Source of the DNA: Diphasiastrum complanatum
Taxonomy: Eukaryota > Streptophyta > Lycopodiopsida > Lycopodiales > Lycopodiaceae
Assembly (NCBI GenBank): GCA_029204225.1
Contig: CM055101.1
Location: 44,392,180-44,456,179 of the forward strand
DNA: 64,000 nucleotides
Direction: 5' to 3'
In this document: piece after piece, positions 14,561 through 26,700 of the stretch
How positions within the stretch are numbered: the first letter of the stretch is position 1
Layout: each line of letters starts with the position of its first letter
The notes under the pieces: model-generated
What the model saw: only the letters and a program-made list of their open reading frames with translations
The model's database searches: none
Told to the model about the DNA's origin: nothing
Translations under genes and position numbers: made by a program

Positions 14561-15874
14561 ATAAAAGATCTAGCTCACAAATCTAAGAATCAATATTCAC
14601 TCAAAAACTAGTCACCTTGGAAAATGGACCTTGCCTAGATCACAAAGATTAAGGCTTGAATCAAATCACAAAAAATCAAACCCAATCACCCCTATTTGAC
14701 TCAACTAAGACTCATCCCTCTCTATAAGAATTATACTTGAAAGTGAATCCAACTCCTTACGAGATCTTGCAAACACTATGTGAGATCAATCTCACAACCA
14801 ATGTCAATCTCTCCTTGTATCTAGATCTTGCTTCACTCCAAAGATGAAGAACTCCAAGACTTTGAGACAACTCCCTTCAAAACCACTTGAAAACACTCAA
14901 GGACTCCACAAAAAACTCAAACACAATGGATTTGTGTGATACTATGTGGCTGTGGCACCAAAATCTCATCTAGATCACACACAAACTAGATTGACAATGC
15001 AAACTAATGAATTTTTGATGATCTAAGCTAGTTGTGAGCCTCCCTTGGCATGTCTCACCGGTCCTTTTGGCTTGAAAACAATTGCATCACAAACTAGACT
15101 TGACTAGCTTTCCAACAAGCAATCATACGCTAGATTTGGATCTACCTTGGAGAAACACCAACCATCCAAATTTTGGTGATATCACACGTGCCTGAGCACC
15201 TCAGTCCATACAGTACCTAGCATGGATCAATTCATCATGATTTTGATCCCTTTTGATCTCAAAATCCACTTGATTGCAAACTATATCCAAATTAGCTCTC
15301 AAAACCTTGTTTTTTAAGCAATTTCACAAGAAGCTTGATACATTCAATCCATCCTCCATCCTTGGGCTGGATTTGAAGTCTCAAAAAGTGTGATTTTATC
15401 TCTCACTAAGATGTGTGCTTCAAGGAGATAGATCCACTTAGTAAGATCTTGATCACAAAGGAGAGATCAATCTCTCCACCAATGTCAATCAATTTGAGTT
15501 ACTAGATCTTGACTTTCACAAATGAAGGAACTCCAAGATAATTTGGATCACACACTGCACACAAGTTTCACACACCTGTATGACTCTATTTCCAAGAAAC
15601 ACTCAAGAACTATGAGTAGGAGTGAAACAATGTGACTAGGATCTTAAAATCTCATCTAGAACTCTCAAAACCTAGATTGACAATGTCACCTTGAGTTTTT
15701 TTAATGCAACCACCAAGATGTGGTGCTCTTTGGCAAAAGTCACCAGGTTGGGTGCCCAACCTACTTCCAAAAAAATGCCAATAACTTTATCTATAGTGAA
15801 CAGTACAATCACACCCACCTTAGAAGATCAAACACATTGATTTGTGTGTCCTCACACGTGCTAAAAAGTACACA
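14561..15874 (+). repeat. LTR/leader region with two imperfect direct repeats
   Basis: Two stretches, about 14745-15000 and 15405-15695, share the same order of blocks: a 'gatcttg' stretch, 'gagatcaatctc', 'ccaatgtcaatc', 'ctagatcttg', 'gaactccaaga', 'tctcatctaga' and 'tagattgacaatg'. The spacing is about 660 bp. The region ends in 'aaagtacaca' at 15874, directly before a plus-strand primer binding site, so at least its right part is probably a 5' LTR of a plus-strand retrotransposon whose coding part I cannot recognise. Confidence 0.5.
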
Positions 15875-15887
15875 TGGTATCAGAGCC
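15875..15887 (+). promoter_or_regulatory. Retrotransposon primer binding site
   Basis: TGGTATCAGAGCC matches the complement of the plant initiator-Met tRNA 3' end used to start minus-strand DNA synthesis. It follows a CACA-ending LTR-like sequence. No gag is recognisable after it. Confidence 0.65.
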
Positions 15888-16749
15888 ACTTAAGGTGTGA
15901 TGAAATGCATCTATGATCAAGATTTGAGAGTGAAAATCAAGGCTAAGAGGGTGGTAGAGGATCTTGACTAGCTTCCAAGAGATTTTGGCATCACGAGAAT
16001 CATGATTATTTGGATCTAAAAAGTATAATACGGACTAGTGTGCTTAGAGCACGTGTGGGATGCCCCTACTTTAAGGATTTATTGTGTTCTATGTGGTGAT
16101 CCCAATTTGTGCAAGTAAATACTTGTTGGAGAGCTATTTGAGTGTAGATTTAGGTGCAAGAGATCTCAATTTTCAAGACAAGAGCAGACAAGCATTCATT
16201 AATGATCATTCACACTTTCTCACTCAAACCAAACACTTAGCATGGAAAAAACTAAGTCTCAAACACATACAAAGAGTGAGAGAGAGCCCTTGCTCTCGGT
16301 AGAGAGAGAAAGAGAGGCTAGCTCTCGTGTAGAGAGAATAGAAGAGAAACACTCCAAAAATATGATTTATTCTCAAAAAACCATATGTTTGAATGAGAGA
16401 GCTCTTCCATGTAGTACTAGCACAAGATCTAGCATGAGTAAATGCTCTAGAATGATTGTACTTGGGCCTCATGATGTGCACCTCTAAACATGATTGGTTC
16501 ACATGTGATGCACCTCTTCAAGTGATTGGCCTTGTGATCTACACCTCTAAATGTGATTGGGCCAAATGGATGCATTTCAATCCTAACACTATGTGACAAA
16601 TGTCACTATCTCACTTTGAGGCCTATTGACTATTTAAACTCATCATAAATGAGCTAAAATAATTAGGCCTACCCTCCACATATGGGAACATGCTCCACAC
16701 ATGAGATTTTCATATTTACATGAAATTATAAACTAATCAACCTAGATTT
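15888..16749. other. No gene recognised
   Basis: Downstream of the primer binding site. A purine-rich GAGAGA stretch lies at 16275-16345, and there are overlapping short frames on both strands at 16224-16502. No motif supports a product. Confidence 0.4.
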
Positions 16750-18194
16750 TGCAAAATATTCACATAATCCTCGTGTTGGGGTTGCCTTGTGTGCAACAGC
16801 TGCATTTCATGCTACGCTCAGCTCCCCCCTCTCTTCAAATTGAGCAGCTAACTGCCCAGGTTGGGAGTTTCCTGCCTTGCCTATATATCCCTTCCATTGT
16901 CCTCCCTTATGTGATGGTTGTGGCATCCTCGACAAGCTGTGAATCGTCTCAACCTGCGCCCTTGGGGGATATGGTTATTACAGGTGCCCTGTCTCCTTCA
17001 CCTTTTGGAACAAGTACTGGTTTTGAGGTGCAGCCTATGGAGGAATGCTCTTCGACTACTACATTGCATTGCTGGGGTGGGGTGTTTCCTCTGGGGACAT
17101 AAATCTGATGCTACCTACTTCATCAACTCATACCCTTCCAGCTTTGCCCTTACCAACGCTCTGGGCGGATTATCCTATTGACCACAACTTGTTCTCCCTG
17201 AGGGAGATGAGTTTTGATGGCATTGTTGTTGATGAACATATAAACAGAGAGACTTGGACTTGCAACATCAACCACTTGCAGACCTTCTTAACCAGTCTGA
17301 ATCCTTAATCGTAGCGGCAATCGCAAAGTCGCTGCTGGTTCCTCTTCATTGTTCACAGCTCCTAAATTAAAGGCTAAGAATAAGAAGCACATTGTTGAAG
17401 AGCCTTCTTGTAGCAGGCTTACCAGTCTCAGGCATGAGTTGCACTCCAAATCGTGTAGCTCTAGAGGTTAACAAGTTTGCTCTCCTTGTTGTTGTCTCTA
17501 ATCTTGCGGAAGAGCTCCCTCCAGCTCCTCTTTTCTCAAGAACATTCGTTCTTTCAATGTAATTGATACCTTGTGACTATTATGCCTTCTTTTTTAACAA
17601 ATTAAATAGCAAAATATATATGTAATTTTTTTCAAATAGAGGTGCTACACTTTTTACCATGCGCGTCCTACACTTTCTACCATGCGTGTCCGTACAGCTG
17701 CCATGTGGCACGTCTAGAGTGGTCAATCAAAGTCAAACTGCTTATTATGCTTCATAATGTACATGTGAAAAAATTCAAGGTATCCATTACGCAATGGAAT
17801 GTGCCAGGCACATTCCATCCGGTTCTGCTTTCCAAAAAAATTTAGGCTCAGCCCCTCCGAGACTCACCTAAAAATTCCTAAAAATTCTTATCGGGTATAA
17901 TGTCCTCTACCTGGCACCTTCCATAATACGTAAAAGGGCCGAATATTGCTCCCATCTGACCTAGTTGGTAATTGCACTCAAGAGACCAAATTTTGGACTT
18001 TTAACCAACACTACCTTAAAAGAAGTTTACTACTTCCTACCATTATGTGCTTTTCTTTATGTACTCTTGTCTCACGTGAGTCGCAAGGTAATATCCAAAC
18101 AAGCTTATCTTACTAGTAAATGGGTGTTCCTTTTGCAATATGTGTGAACCATACACTACCTTTGATCGTATTGACGTCTAGTTAAACCTTCCAC

Positions 18195-18530
18195 CTATCA
18201 AGGATGATCCTCTTGTTGTTGTTGGTGACTTTAACATGTATCTCAATCCTAAGGATGGCCCTCACTCCATTTCCCATATTGAGTTGTCATCCTTGTCTCC
18301 ATTTCAACTTTCTCATTCTCTACAAGATTCCCACGATATTTTGCAAGACTTCCCTCATCGTTCTTCGTCCAATTGTCATCTTGGACCTTCCTTCCGCTCT
18401 CCATGAGCTTAACGTTTTTATGCCTCCTCGACCATAAAAATGGCTTCTATGTGCAAAAATGCATAATTTTACCACCCTATCGGACCATAGTCATAGTGTC
18501 AATTTCTAAAGACCCATGTGGTGCCTTTTG
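18195..18530 (+). pseudogene. LINE endonuclease (APE-type) fragment
   Basis: The plus frame reads DPLVVVGDFNMYLNPKDGPH, the conserved GDFN of the exonuclease-endonuclease-phosphatase fold in LINE ORF2. About 270 bp later TTLSDHSHSVNF gives the C-terminal SDH box in another frame. The distance is shorter than usual, so part of the domain is lost. Confidence 0.65.
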
Positions 18531-19444
18531 TTTTTCCCTATGTGATGAATTCTTCACTCTTTAGTCTCAACCTTTTCTCTTGAATTTGTTTCGTCTCATG
18601 GACACTTCCTCTTCCTGTCAGGCCAAGCTTGATGCCAGTGTGGCCTTCCTCCGTAGCGGTAGCCAGGCCAAGTAGCATTTGGTTTGGAAGGCCAAGATTT
18701 TGACAATTTCCCTTCTCTCTAGCATTGTCGAATCTCATCAAACCTCTAGGGATGCCTATAGGTGCGTGAACCTGGAGCTTCTCTGCCAATCAACCTTACA
18801 TAAAATTGACTCCTACTTTGTTGTTGGTCTCATGCTCCACTCCTCCTTTTGTATGCTTCGTTGAAAGCATTAAGCTTCCTTTTTTCACTCCCTTGTTGTC
18901 TATGGCTATGAACCCTCCTCGATGGTTCAAGCCTTTGTTTCTCACTTCAAGCTCTTGCGCTCCCCTGTTGAACCAACAAAGGCTAGATTGGACTTGTTTT
19001 TTTAATATTGGCAAAAAGCTCTCGACGGAGGACTCTTCCAAGCTTGCAGCCCCGTTTTCTTTAGAAGAGTTCCATGTTGCGCCACTTTCTCTCTTTTGGC
19101 AAAACTCCTTGCCCTTGTGTTGTCCCAAAATTGTTCGTTAAGTTTTAACCACAGCTTGGCCATGGACTTCTTGACTTTGTCCTTCATGCTACTTCCTCAC
19201 AAAGCTTGCCTATTGTTATTTATGAAGGCCTTGTATAGCTTATCCTTAACAAGACTCTTCCTACGATTGTTGCAAACTTCCAACCTTTGACTATGCTCAA
19301 TACTTCCTTACGATCAAAGCTAAAATGTTGGCCTTGCGCCTCTCTCCCTTACTTGCTCAAGTTCTCTCAGAATAATAGTAAAGTTTCATTAAAGGGCAAC
19401 ATCATAGACTCCATTCTAAATATTTGGGCTATGTCTGATTCCCT

Positions 19445-19961
<517 letters not shown>

Positions 19962-20229
19962 AGGACAGTCAAAGCTGCTTCTTCATTGCCTCCTTGGGTC
20001 TCTTCCCTACTCATTAGATTCATCCCTCATGACACAGTTTCACACTTGCTTGGCACTCTCTTTGGCTTGCACCTTGTTCCCCTTCAGCACTCCAATTGCT
20101 TTCTTGCCTCTTTTGTTGCTAAGTTGTCACCCTGGGAACCTCAATACATGTCCATTACTGCTAGGGCGTTGGTCGAGCAGCATGTCCTTGCCTCCTATAT
20201 GTCTTCTTCTTCTACATCTTTGTCAACAT

Positions 20230-20760
20230 TAAGATTGTTCTTGATACCATTGCTAAATTGCTCCGTCACTTCCTTTTGGGCTGGCAAGCATTCCCTGTTT
20301 CCCTAGTTTGTGTGTACTACTATAGTTGTTAAGGGTGGCCTTGGAATGTCGAACTCTTACTTTAAGAACAAATCCCTTGTGCTGAGATGTTTATCTTTCC
20401 TCCCTTCCCCCTCTCAACTCTAGCATTTCCTCCTTTCCTTCATGGCCTCTTCAATCATTACCCCTCGTCTTCTTTGGACACCTCCCAACTTCTACAAGCT
20501 GCTTAGTCTTGGTGAATACTTTCGTCTCAAGGGGGCTTTCATCCTCAAAAGAACTCGACCATGCCATGCTTGAGCTCCTCACTTTACTTTCGAGGTCCAT
20601 TCCCCAGAATGAGCCATTTGGACCTCCAACATCTTCCCAGCTAGCTCCCCTCCTTTGTTTTTGTCTCATCCTTGGTTCAAAAAGGGCGTTGCACCCTACA
20701 ACAATTAGATCGTGTGCCTCCTTGCCAAATCTTTGTGGACTTCAGTATGACTATTAATGA
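20230..20760 (+). pseudogene. LINE ORF2 C-terminal region
   Basis: Text in several frames matches the end of plant L1 ORF2: LDTIAKLLRHFLLGW (the region where a 'fLW' motif is usual), then VVKGGLGMSNSYFKNKSLVLRC. Stops and frameshifts throughout. Confidence 0.6.
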
Positions 20761-21220
20761 GCATTCCTTTGTTGAAATCGTAGCCTTTTTTGCCATTGGG
20801 TTGCACCATTAGAGGAATCCGCCTTCGGTTCTCTCGAATTGGGAGCTAGCACTAGACTTTGTTCTATTAAGCTACCCTATGGTGGAAGCGTTTTTTGACT
20901 ATCTGATATATGCCTATTGGTAAACTCAGATGCACCAATACTTTTTGTTTCCTCTCTCCTTTTGGGTGACTCATAGATCTTTGAGCATTCATCCTTCATG
21001 TTTTGCTACATGTGCAAGCTATCGATGTTGTGGAATATTTGGACTGCTCGAAACTAGCAAATTTTTTACGCCTCTATGGTTCCAATTTTGACTACTATAT
21101 GTTTGCAATTTGCTCTAAATTATGGATTGTTGTTGAACTGCACAATGTGCTCATAGTCCTTATTCAAGTTACGTAATATCCCCCCTTTCATTCCAGGGGA
21201 CTGATTGGTTTAGCCTTGGG

Positions 21221-21865
21221 CTGATGATGTTATTTTTTGTACATGAACATTTTGTGAAAATATTAAACAAAATAACAAATTTGCACGTCATCTATATAAT
21301 TTGCATGTATTTTAATGTCAAGAACAGAGTCTTTGGCCACAAATGGTGCGATAACAGAGCCTTGCAAGCCAAATGTGTATATTCCTCAAATGTATTTTCT
21401 ATATGTAAAACATTCAAGTCTATCTACTTTCAAATCGGTAGAACAAAGGCTTGGAACAAAGTAACGTTTTTGCAGTCATGATGGACATCTCGTCGATAAT
21501 AATGATATCAGTGGTAATTATTGCTTTGTAATATTTCTTGGACCATATCTCCAAATGCAATAGAGAGCTCTACCTTTTGCTACTCCTAACCCAATCGTGT
21601 TCTAGATTGGAAATTTTCTACATGTGCTGATGTTGTCTTACATCAATAATTAGTAGAGGATTTAGAACCAAATAGGCACTACTTTCTAACTTTATGGACA
21701 TGGCTTATTTTTCTCAACATACTGCCATCATTAACAAACTCAATCTTGAGATACATCTTTTGGCAATAATTGTTTCTTGATTCACTAAAACACGTAGCAC
21801 TTGGGCAGGCCCCACCATTATTTTGACCATGAACAGAGTACTTATCTTTGGAAATATGAGGGGGG

Positions 21866-21868
<3 letters not shown>
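21221..21868. other. No gene recognised
   Basis: AT-rich sequence between the LINE 3' end and a GA microsatellite. Only short frames. Confidence 0.45.
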
Positions 21869-21939
<71 letters not shown>

Positions 21940-21958
21940 CACACACACCCACACACAC
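21869..21958 (+). repeat. (GA)n and short (CA) microsatellite
   Basis: A GA run of about 68 bp follows a poly-G stretch (21860-21867) and is followed by CA repeats to 21958. It gives Arg-Glu and Leu-Ser frames that are not genes. Confidence 0.97.
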
Positions 21959-23245
21959 ATCAAGAATGGAAGTTCCTTTTCCGTAGTTGCCTATTCACTA
22001 ACTCTAGTAACTCTGAACAATGGCAAAAAACACTCAACGAACTAAAGAGGGGGGGGGGGGATGGGAGTGGGGCAGGTTCCCTTTTTGAAGTTTACCTATA
22101 GTCCAAAATCACCCTCCTTGGGCTATTAGTAGCTCTCAAGGACATTTCAATCCATGGCGATTTTTATAGAAGTACTAGGTAGTTAGAAACGATGTCCTGG
22201 GAGTGAGCTGAATTTCAGCACATTGGCATATTGTGAAACTCCCTTGAATAGCCATTTTCCTACAACGTACACACCACAAAGAAAAGTTGAGCCTAGGCAA
22301 TATCAAGAATAATCATCGGTCTCCTATATCAATACAAGCTATGTCATGGTTATTGACTTCAAAATATTCAAATAATTCAACAATTGTAATCTCGTGCAAT
22401 TCAAGATCCAAAGATACATCTTGACCAGAAATTCATCAACTTTAAAAAATAGCACAAGTAGCTCCTTCCATATTGAATACGAATCAGACTGAAAAGGTCA
22501 ATGATATTGATCTAATCAACTCATGATATATCAATCTTTCCCAAGTCTCACATTTGGAATAAAATTCAAAACATACATGGAGGATTTGATGTGGAACTAA
22601 CCTTGCCAGAAAATGACCTTATCTGAGATTTCAGAATCCATGAGTCTCATATGCGGCCTGGAAACAAATACTTTTTAAGGCCATTGCTGGAATAAGGCAC
22701 CTCTTCTAAGCTGAATAACAGCTTCAAATTTTCAAGATTATGACTCCTTCATATCATATGATCCTTTATGGCTAGTTATTGTTAGTTCCTCCAATAAGAG
22801 CTCAAGAGCTCTAATTCAGTCCATTGCGCAAACGAGCACATACAACAACAAAAAAAACTCATTAATTGTCTTAATAGTACATTAGAATTACACAACCAGC
22901 CTAAATTTACTTCACGTGCTTGTGTGGTCAAGAATTGATACATAACAGCAGAGGTTTGTCAAGAGCGTGTTTTCAATTCAATCATTTCATGAGAAGTTAG
23001 AACGACAATCTAGAATGAAATGCAGCTTCATAATAGAGTCCCAACTATGCTAGAATGGGTAGGATCTGTAGTAAAGTTGAACAGTACTGTAAGTTGGACA
23101 AGAAAAAATAAGTGGACTGAACGTCAATGCCTCATAAAATATCAAATTCATTCATTATCCTTGGATGAATACATGGGTTAAAGATTACAAAGGCTTTGAT
23201 CACATTGACAGCTTGAAGTAAACCATTACATGAGATGGATACTTA
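21959..23245. other. No gene recognised
   Basis: AT-rich with a G homopolymer near 22048-22060. Some of the upper end may belong to the HIR 3' flank. No family motif is visible. Confidence 0.45.
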
Positions 23246-23249
23246 GAAG

Positions 23250-23412
23250 CACGTTCCGACCAAAATGGGTCGGAACATTCTGTTCCAAACGTTCCGTCCA
23301 TTCCGGAACGTTCCTGTTCGGAACGAGTTAATAACCTTAGTTTCCAGATCGTTCCGGAACGGAACACATTCTGGAACGTGTTCCAGAACGTGTTCCATTC
23401 CGGAAAGGGAAA
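23250..23412. repeat. Palindrome-rich island (GTTCCGGAAC type)
   Basis: A 160-bp stretch packed with GGAAC and GTTCC in both orientations. It includes the perfect 12-bp palindrome CGTTCCGGAACG at 23350-23361 and near-palindromes such as CTGGAACGTGTTCCAG at 23371. It lies about 330 bp beyond the HIR stop codon and could be in its 3' UTR or flank. Architecture resembles the islands at 27834, 32434, 36382 and 43350. The spacing also resembles heat-shock-element units (GAA/TTC alternation), but the density suggests a small non-autonomous transposon instead. Confidence 0.6.
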
Positions 23413-23742
23413 CTAAGGATGGATATAAGGTGTCAACATTGTCATACAAGAACTTGCTATGAAATAACAAATACGAATAGTCAAAATCTTCTAGAAATAG
23501 GGCATGTGGCAACATTTTACAAATTAGCTGGATGGAGCATTCTTGTCCAATACAATATACAATATGTTAAAGGTATGTTGCCTAAAGCCTTCAGGGTTTT
23601 TCATCACACAGCTGCTCCTGGCTTTAAAAAATTCTTCACAACACACTTATCAATAATACAGAAAATAACATGCAAGCACACAAACAAATTCCAGATTAAT
23701 CAGATGATTTGAACCCTTTTCACTTTGAACTTTGAAGCATCA

Positions 23743-26700
23743 TTATAGCTTGACTGCATTTCCTTGAAGCATGCCAGAACGGATCTGCTCAGAAACATCA
23801 TGGACTGCACCTGGCCCATGAGGAACAAACACGGCAGTATTCTTTGAGCTAGCTCCAATCTCTTTCATAGTATCAAAATATTGAGTCAAAAGTACCATAT
23901 CCATGACATCTTTTGGCGTTGTTCCGGGTACATTGACTGAAAAAGCAAGTACACTATCTCTGAGACCGTCTACAATTGCCTGTCTTTGTCGTGCAATACC
24001 CAAACCAGATAAGTATTTTGACTCCGCCTCTGCCTCTGCCCTCTTTACCTGCAAAATCTTTTCTGCTTCTCCCTTCTCTTGAGCTGCAAGCCTCAGCCTT
24101 GCAGCTAAGGTAAAAAGAGAGAAAAAAATATGAACAAAACGGAAAGCAGGGATGAACACAACTAGCCATTTGAATGTTGCTACAATGATCAATCTTATTG
24201 CAAAGAAGCAGACATTGCAAACAAAGATATACAAGCACATTTAAAAGACTCCATGCCCATGAATAGCTGCTAAGATACAATAAAACTTGGAACAAATCCC
24301 TTCATAGTTCATACTACATAGCTTCAATGAAACAATAATAACCCTGAAATTTTCAAGATATCCCAAAAGGCTCTCCAAAATTTATAAACTTCAATGAAAC
24401 AATAATAACCCTGAAATTTTCAAGATATCCCAAAAGGCTCTCCAAAATTTATAAACTTCAATGAAACAATAATAACCCTGAAATTTTCAAGATATCCCAA
24501 AAGGCTCTCCAAAATTTATAAAATATATGCAAGATGTTATTATCACTGCACACCAGTTGTCACTTATATGATTTACTACAAGTTCCCATCCCATCAAACT
24601 TGGGATAACAGAAAGACCTCCAACTGAAGTTTGTACACAAACACTTATTTACTAATGTGCTCAAAAGACTAACAAAGAAATATAAAGCTTAACGTGAATA
24701 TACTCGGGTATAACCCCTTATCCAACATACGAACCAAAAAAAAATTATTGCTGAAATATCCAAATTTTGCAATTCTTTCCACTAGACATACATTTGTGTA
24801 GGATATGCTTCTCCTCCAAAAAATATTAGGAGCTGCTTCATCTAGATGAAGCTACTAAAATCAGAAAGGTGGAGAACAATATCAGTCATCAGAAAATATT
24901 CAAGCATTGCTTGCTATCTCTATAAGAAGGGACAAGCACATTCACTATAAAGAGTTTAAAGTTCTCTACAAGCGGCAAAAAATTGCACCCATAAGAAATA
25001 CCCATTTTTTGTTAAAATAAAGAATGCCTAGAAGACACCAAGAAGAAACATGATGTGCGGCTTCTTCAAAAAAAACATCCTCATTTTATGTACAACTTCT
25101 ATAAAAACAATAGTTGCAAAATAAAAACTCACTAAGCTTGGCTAGAAATAAATCTCTAAAAAAGGGATGGTTTGTATCCTAATCAAACCTGTTAGGTATT
25201 GGAGTTGCATCAGATGTCCACACTGAACCCCTGACAAACGGACCTTGAACATACTGGGAATTTTTACCAGAATACATAAAAAGATTTAAAGATCAAAAAC
25301 TTCTTACAAATGAGGGCCCTGCACACGCATTTTAGGATAACATAGAAAGAAAACTTTCTAGTGAAATGGAATAGAATAGACTTTGTTGATATCTAAAGTA
25401 CCTATCTACAATATACCTGCATTGATCTCATTCATTGCTTGTTTGACTATCTTGTCAGGCTCTATGTCGACAATTAAAGTCTGAACTATCTGATACCCAT
25501 ACATGGTCATAGCCTGCATCGAACAAAAGCAGATAAGTCTACAACACAAAATTTTCTAAAAGTTCCACTTAAGTTGAAAAGGCACAAATCAAATTGCTGA
25601 TGGTAATGAGTAAGCGATCAATAATGTACTCATAGCCATTAGATATTGTGTTTAGAGAAATTGTAACCTTTTCAAGCTCTTCTTCGACAGCTCTGGCAAC
25701 TTCATTTTTCTGCTCAAAAAAGTCATCCAAGTTCATCTTGGGAACACTACCACGTACCACTGAAAGCAAACAAACTAGAATGTCATATTTTATTCCAAAA
25801 CACTTCAATCATGTTACATCAGAGATATCATATAAAAAAGCTAAAATATAAGTAGCATCAATGGCGGATCATGATTTCCTGGGCTTAATGGAGAGGAACT
25901 TTTTAGGTTAATCCCACATATCGAGCCCAATAAAAAGAATGTATGCTCAACCTGATTTAAAGGCTTACTTTCCATTCCAAGATATTGTCTCTTGGAATTG
26001 CCTATTTTAGGCACCTCACTGAAGAGGTCAAACAAAAAACATTCTCAAGCCAGGAGCTTCTTGCTGAATGTTTAATGTGGACAACAAAGGAGAATGACTT
26101 ACTGAATTTCTCTTCAATCGTAGCAGGAAATAAATTCTAATCCTTCACAAGTCAGCAAAGAACATACGAAGGGTTTTGAACCTTTTCAAATTGATGCAAG
26201 ATTCAAATCTTCCTTATACTCATAGCTGAATTTGAACTTTGTTCCAATAAGTCTTCAGGCATAGCATTTGATGTTCTTTTGTAAGCCTAAGTCATGCTTA
26301 AGTGGTGAAATTGAGGCTTGAGACAGATCTATTATGGTCAAGTTTCCTCAATGCAAGATAGTTGTGCATAATTCATAGTTGGTATCTCCATGCAAAATAT
26401 CATGTCATGCTATTCTCTATTACCTTAAATGAGATTTTTTGATTATATCGATGCACATTCTGCACGACCTTGATGAATACAAGTTAACCCCCAATTTTGT
26501 GTTCCATTTGGTGAATTCTATGGAATAAAAAATTCATTTCATTAAAACTTTGATGATTTGTATAATCTTTTGTACTTGGATCTAAATTTGTGCACTAAAA
26601 CCCTCAAAATTAACACCACAGAGAGTTCCTATACAATAAAAAGGTAACTATAGATGATTATCCTTAAAGGAAATCTTTTCAATCGATGCCCAGGCCCCAA

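Noticed and set aside
15875-15887. tRNA gene suggested by similarity to the initiator-Met tRNA 3' end
   Set aside because: Only the 12-13 bases complementary to the acceptor end are present, as in retrotransposon primer binding sites here and at 10151, 31095, 38239, 44746 and 47862. No cloverleaf surrounds them.
18796-19141. Opposed 110-residue frames on both strands
   Set aside because: They lie inside the decayed LINE between endonuclease and RT. Neither shows a family motif in the frame given.
23250-23412. CRISPR-like or bacterial repeat array
   Set aside because: There are no equal-length spacers, the repeats are palindromic words of uneven spacing, and the genome is plant nuclear.
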